Assembly: GCA_017505505.1 (NCBI GenBank)
Contig: JAFVPA010000009.1
Location: 1-23,219, forward strand
Direction of reading: 5' to 3'
DNA length: 23,219 nucleotides
Source: Oscillospiraceae bacterium
Lineage (GTDB): Bacteria; Bacillota_A; Clostridia; Oscillospirales; Oscillospiraceae
In this document: piece after piece, positions 20,267 through 23,219 of the stretch
How positions within the stretch are numbered: the first letter of the stretch is position 1
How the letters are laid out: each line of letters begins with the position of its first letter
Position numbers and translations under genes: made by a program
Notes under the pieces: model-generated
Databases searched by the model: none
What the model was told of the DNA's origin: nothing
What the model saw: only the letters and a program-made list of their open reading frames with translations

Positions 20267-21535
20267 TTGCATATCGATAAGAAGCTGATGCACAGGATCT
20301 TTGGCCTGATCGCGGGTACGATCATCTTTGGATGGCTGGTTCTGGATACGGCCCGGGCTACCATGCTGTTCAGCCGTGTCTGGGAACTGGTTGCGCCCTT
20401 TGTTGCCGGTGCGGGCATCGCGTTCATTTTCAATGTCCCCATGCGTGCCATCGAGAAACAGTTGGACGGTATCCATAAAGCCAGTCTGCGGCGGACACTG
20501 GCGCTGTTGCTGACGCTGCTGTGTCTGGTACTGATCATCATGTTCATCTTCGAACTGCTGGTTCCCCAGATCCGGCTGACGCTGGCATCCCTGTCGGAAA
20601 AGATTCCCGCCTTCGTGGACCGGACAGCACAGAATCTGATGGTGCTGGTGGAAGAGAATCCGGAGCTGGGCCGCTGGATCCAGGAGGCCTTCCATTTGGA
20701 AAGTCTGGACTGGTCCAATATCCTGAAGGATATCCTGACCTGGGTGGCCAATCAGGTTTCCACGGTTATGGGCGGTGCGGTGAACGTCATCGGAAACGTG
20801 ACCACAGGCATCGTGAATATGGTCATCAGTGTGGTCTTCGCCATTTACTGCCTGGGGCGGAAGGAGATCCTGGCCCGGCAGGGGAGACGGATTTTGTATT
20901 CTGTCCTGTCTGAACGACGGGCGGACGAGGTCATCCGGGTCATGCGGCTGACCAATGCCACCTTCTCCAACTTCATCTCCGGCCAGTGTCTGGAAGCGGT
21001 CATCCTGGGCTGCCTGTTTGCTGTAGTCATGGCCATCCTGAAGATGCCCTATATCCCTCTGGTCAGCGTCATCATTGCGGTGACGGCTCTGATCCCTGTG
21101 GTGGGTGCCTTCGTGGGCTGTATCGTGGGTGCCTTCTTCATTTTGGTGAATGATCCCATCCAGGCGGTGAGCTTCATTGCCATGTTCCTGGTGCTCCAGC
21201 AGCTGGAGAACAACCTGATCTACCCCAGAGTGGTGGGTACCTCCATCGGCCTGCCCGGTATGTGGGTGCTGGTGGCTGTCACCATCGGCGGTGAGTTGAT
21301 GGGTGTTGGCGGTATGCTGGTGATGATCCCTCTGGTGTCCGTGGTGTATACCCTGGGCCGGGAATTTACCAATAAGCGCCTTGCAGAGCGTGGCATCCCG
21401 GAGTACAAGCTCGTGGAGCAGCCCCCGGAAATCAAGTCTCAGTTCCAGCAGAATAAGGAACGCAAAGAACGCATGAAACTGCAAAAAATGCGGGAGCAGT
21501 TAAAAAAACTTCAGGAGCAGCAGAAGAAAAAGTAA
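20267..21535 (+). CDS. AI-2E family transporter (PerM/UPF0118-type permease)
   Basis: 422 residues with about 8 membrane helices, the family plan: two or three N-terminal helices, a soluble stretch (about 95-165), then a C-terminal bundle containing SVVFAIYCLGRKEILARQGR, FISGQCLEAVILGCLF, TALIPVVGAFVGCIVGAFF and NNLIYPRVVGTSIGLPGMWV, which are conserved signatures. The last 45 residues are a Lys/Gln/Glu-rich probable coiled coil. The start is most likely TTG 20267, 8 bases after AAAGGAGG. A nearer ATG (20260) opens only a six-codon frame. Family members include autoinducer-2 exporters and Na+/H+ or Na+/Li+ antiporters, so the substrate is open. It follows the aldolase gene by 71 bases; TATACT at 20237-20242 may be a separate -10. 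Confidence 0.9.
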   Translation: MHIDKKLMHRIFGLIAGTIIFGWLVLDTARATMLFSRVWELVAPFVAGAGIAFIFNVPMRAIEKQLDGIHKASLRRTLALLLTLLCLVLIIMFIFELLVPQIRLTLASLSEKIPAFVDRTAQNLMVLVEENPELGRWIQEAFHLESLDWSNILKDILTWVANQVSTVMGGAVNVIGNVTTGIVNMVISVVFAIYCLGRKEILARQGRRILYSVLSERRADEVIRVMRLTNATFSNFISGQCLEAVILGCLFAVVMAILKMPYIPLVSVIIAVTALIPVVGAFVGCIVGAFFILVNDPIQAVSFIAMFLVLQQLENNLIYPRVVGTSIGLPGMWVLVAVTIGGELMGVGGMLVMIPLVSVVYTLGREFTNKRLAERGIPEYKLVEQPPEIKSQFQQNKERKERMKLQKMREQLKKLQEQQKKK

Positions 21536-21570
21536 AAAAGAACCGCTGACCAAACCGGTCAGCGGTTTTC
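21533..21570. terminator. Bidirectional terminator
   Basis: AACCGCTGACC (21541-21551) pairs with GGTCAGCGGTT (21557-21567), with a run of A before (21535-21538 and on) and TTTT after. It serves the AI-2E gene on the plus strand and the 51-residue gene on the minus strand, whose stop is at its edge. Confidence 0.88.
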
Positions 21571-21726
21571 TCATACCTGGGTGAATTCGTAATCCTCGAA
21601 TTTCAGTTTATCGCCCACATCCACGCCGAAGGGCAGCAGGGCAATGGCGACCTCGGAGACAACACCGGTGTCCTGATATTTGACATAGGCATAGTCACCG
21701 CGAATGTCGATGATGGTACAGATCAT
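21571..21726 (-). CDS. 51-residue small protein, DUF3006-like pattern
   Basis: A complete short gene starting MICTIIDIRGDYAYVKYQ and ending KLKFEDYEFTQV, preceded by AAGGAGAACCTT. The pattern (IID-x-x-GDYA-x-V ... alternating strands ... LLPFGVDVGDKL) resembles the small beta-barrel DUF3006 family, although members are usually somewhat longer (about 65-80 residues). It has no membrane helix and only one Cys. It lies 12 bases downstream of the flavodoxin-like gene and almost certainly shares its transcript. A terminator begins right at its stop. The function is unknown, and the family assignment is by eye only. Confidence 0.72.
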   Translation of the reverse strand: MICTIIDIRGDYAYVKYQDTGVVSEVAIALLPFGVDVGDKLKFEDYEFTQV

Positions 21727-21738
21727 AAGGTTCTCCTT

Positions 21739-22359
21739 TTAACGGATGAAATTGGTGAAGGCCTTGGGTTCAGGTTCCGGCAAACCGTTGGCCTGTTTTT
21801 CAGCGGCAATGGCCTTCATCAGGAAGACCATGTTTTTTGCCAGATTCCGCATGGTGCGCACGCCCTCCGCGTCAAGCTGGGCTTCACCGGGCTTGCTGCC
21901 GTGGATCTGGTTCCAGTAGTTGGCGGAAGCCACAGGCATAGACGAGATGGTGAAGTACTTGTTCAGCACATCCATGGCCGCGGTACAGCCGCCCCGGCGG
22001 GCGCAGACCACGCTGGCTCCGACCTTCATGGACTTGTCGATATGGCCGGTGGAATAGAACAGCCGGTCCAGGAAGGAGATCAGGGTACCGTTGGGGGAGG
22101 CGTAGTAGACAGGACTGCCAATCACGATACCGTCGAACTGAGGCAGCTTTGCGGCCGTTTCGTTTACAAGGTCGTCAAAGACACATTTTCTCGTTTTATA
22201 GCAGCTTCCGCAGCCAATGCAGCCCCGGATCAGCTGGGAGCCAACCTGGATGGTCTCTGTCTGCACACCGTATTCTGCGAAGACCTCAGCCATCTGGGAC
22301 AGGGCGAAGGCAGTGTTGCCATTTGCCTTGGGGCTGCCGTTGATGATCAAAACGTTCAT
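21739..22359 (-). CDS. Flavodoxin-like / NADPH-dependent FMN reductase family protein
   Basis: 206 residues. The N-terminal MNVLIINGSPKANGNTAFAL is the FMN-phosphate-binding loop of the flavodoxin-like fold (G-S-P-x-x-N-G-N-T). RGCIGCGSCYKTRKCVFDD adds a four-Cys cluster (C-x-x-C-x-x-C-x5-C-like) common in the iron-sulfur flavoprotein subgroup. IVIGSPVYYASPNGTLISFL is the second flavin-contact segment, and ARRGGCTAAMDVLNKYFT follows. The start ATG 22359 has GGAGGGATCTT just upstream. Such proteins move electrons from NAD(P)H or ferredoxin to small acceptors. The full iron-sulfur type needs a compact C-x2-C-x2-C-x4-7-C motif; the Cys here are compatible, but cluster binding is unproved. It is co-transcribed with the 51-residue gene. 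Confidence 0.9.
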   Translation of the reverse strand: MNVLIINGSPKANGNTAFALSQMAEVFAEYGVQTETIQVGSQLIRGCIGCGSCYKTRKCVFDDLVNETAAKLPQFDGIVIGSPVYYASPNGTLISFLDRLFYSTGHIDKSMKVGASVVCARRGGCTAAMDVLNKYFTISSMPVASANYWNQIHGSKPGEAQLDAEGVRTMRNLAKNMVFLMKAIAAEKQANGLPEPEPKAFTNFIR

Positions 22360-22387
22360 AAGATCCCTCCATAGGGGAAGTATATTG

Positions 22388-22420
22388 GGAAAAGCCCGCC
22401 CCCATTTCTGGGGACGGGCC
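22388..22420 (-). terminator. Terminator of nifJ
   Basis: On the minus strand GCCCGTCCCC pairs with GGGGGCGGGC around AGAAAT (one G-U), followed by TTTTCCC. It lies 36 bases past the nifJ stop and separates it from the flavodoxin-like gene. Confidence 0.75.
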
Positions 22421-22456
22421 ATAAATTTGCTTAGATGACCAAGTTGGTACTAGGAA

Positions 22457-23219
22457 TTAGTCCTTGTACAGCTCGACCAGCTTGTTCAGGTGCTCCCAAC
22501 GCTCCTTAGCAGCAGCCTCGTTCTTAGCGAACAGATCGGTTGCACGCTCGGGGAACTCACGGGTCAGACGGGCATAACGAGCCTCGTTCATCAGGAACTC
22601 CTGGTAGCCGCCCTTAGGTGCCTTGGAATCCAGCTGGAACTTGCCGGTCTCCTTGCTGGGATCGAAGCGGAACAGGTTCCAGTAGCCGCACTCGACAGCC
22701 TTCTTCATCTCAGCCTGGCAGTTCATCATGCCGCCCTTGATGGAGTGCATCTCACAGGGAGCGTAGCCGATGATCAGGGAAGGACCGTTGTAAGCTTCTG
22801 CCTCGCAGATAGCCTTGATGGTCTGAGCCTGGTTTGCGCCCATTGCAACGTGTGCAACGTAGACGTAGCCGTAGCTCATAGCGATCTCGGACAGGGACTT
22901 CTTCTTGGTTTCCTTACCGGAAGCTGCGAACTGAGCAACCTGGCCCAGGTTGGAAGCCTTGGAAGCCTGACCGCCGGTGTTGGAGTAAACCTCGGTGTCG
23001 AAGACGAAGATGTTGACGTCCTTGTTGGAAGCCAGAACATGGTCGACGCCGCCGAAGCCGATGTCGTATGCCCAGCCGTCGCCGCCGAAGATCCAGATGG
23101 ACTTCTTGGACAGGTATTCCTTCTTGGACAGGATGTCAGCAACGGTGTCGCAGCAAACGTCAGCTTCCAGGTTAGCAACCAGAGCCTTGGTAGCAGCCTT
23201 GTTGGCCTCGCCGTCGGTC
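22457..23219 (-). CDS. nifJ: Pyruvate:ferredoxin (flavodoxin) oxidoreductase, C-terminal part
   Basis: The frame is open from the right edge of the window to the stop at 22457, giving 253 residues of the C-terminal domain; the full enzyme is about 1170-1200 residues. PFOR converts pyruvate and coenzyme A to acetyl-CoA, CO2 and reduced ferredoxin in anaerobes. The thiamine diphosphate site is clear: IWIFGGDGWAYDIGFGGVDH (visible residues about 41-60), then NIFVFDTEVYSNTGGQASKA, with the Asp of GDG and the Asn of SNTGGQ as metal/phosphate ligands. APCEMHSIKGGM and the ending YARLTREFPERA are also typical. Codon use is strongly biased (GCC, CTG, AAG, TCC), as expected for an abundant protein. 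An ATG at 22879 is internal, not the start. Confidence 0.96.
   Translation of the reverse strand, partial: TDGEANKAATKALVANLEADVCCDTVADILSKKEYLSKKSIWIFGGDGWAYDIGFGGVDHVLASNKDVNIFVFDTEVYSNTGGQASKASNLGQVAQFAASGKETKKKSLSEIAMSYGYVYVAHVAMGANQAQTIKAICEAEAYNGPSLIIGYAPCEMHSIKGGMMNCQAEMKKAVECGYWNLFRFDPSKETGKFQLDSKAPKGGYQEFLMNEARYARLTREFPERATDLFAKNEAAAKERWEHLNKLVELYKD

Noticed and set aside
22876..23178. 100-codon minus frame at the right edge
   Set aside because: It overlaps the nifJ frame, which is continuous to the window edge with the thiamine diphosphate motif.

Overview
The window looks like the chromosome of a spore-forming, anaerobic clostridium, probably of the Oscillospirales/Ruminococcaceae type. 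The pointers are spoIIID with a sigma-E-like promoter, a collagen-like protein of the exosporium type, pyruvate:ferredoxin oxidoreductase, an ECF-type vitamin transporter subunit, moderately high GC with strong AGGAGG-type ribosome binding sites, and short GC-rich intergenic palindromes. The taxon is an inference; there is no rRNA here.

Layout. Bases 1-630 hold the 3' part of ecfT. Bases 631-1489 are an AT-richer gap with a 16-17 bp palindrome, a frameshifted XRE-regulator remnant, a terminator and a good promoter. Bases 1490-10853 are one tightly packed nine-gene operon for a multisubunit cation/proton antiporter: mrpE, mrpF, mrpG, a stand-alone DUF4040 subunit, an MbhE-MrpB fusion, mrpC, and four NuoL/M/N-like antiporter subunits. 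The order follows archaeal Mbh/Mbs membrane arms rather than a classical mrpABCDEFG operon, and no hydrogenase or other redox module lies beside it.

Bases 11040-12924 (minus strand) carry a collagen-like surface protein and a two-repeat peptidoglycan-binding M15 peptidase. Both are preceded by the same sporulation-type CATATACT element at identical distance from the start codon. rsmE (plus strand) follows. Next come a PadR / HAAS-membrane protein / DUF4097 operon (minus) with a visible self-operator, rlmH (minus), a 35-residue small ORF (plus), an ECF sigma factor with a DUF4179 membrane partner (minus), and spoIIID (minus). A threonine-aldolase-like PLP enzyme and an AI-2E family permease follow on the plus strand. 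The window ends on the minus strand with a flavodoxin-like protein plus a 51-residue protein, and the 3' end of nifJ.

How they fit together. PFOR generates reduced ferredoxin and the large Mrp/Mbh-like complex would handle the sodium/proton gradient, but nothing in the sequence links them directly. spoIIID, the collagen-like gene and the peptidase form a plausible sporulation set. The PadR operon and the sigma/DUF4179 pair look like two independent envelope-sensing regulatory modules. The least ordinary item is the expanded, redox-free Mbh-like antiporter operon.
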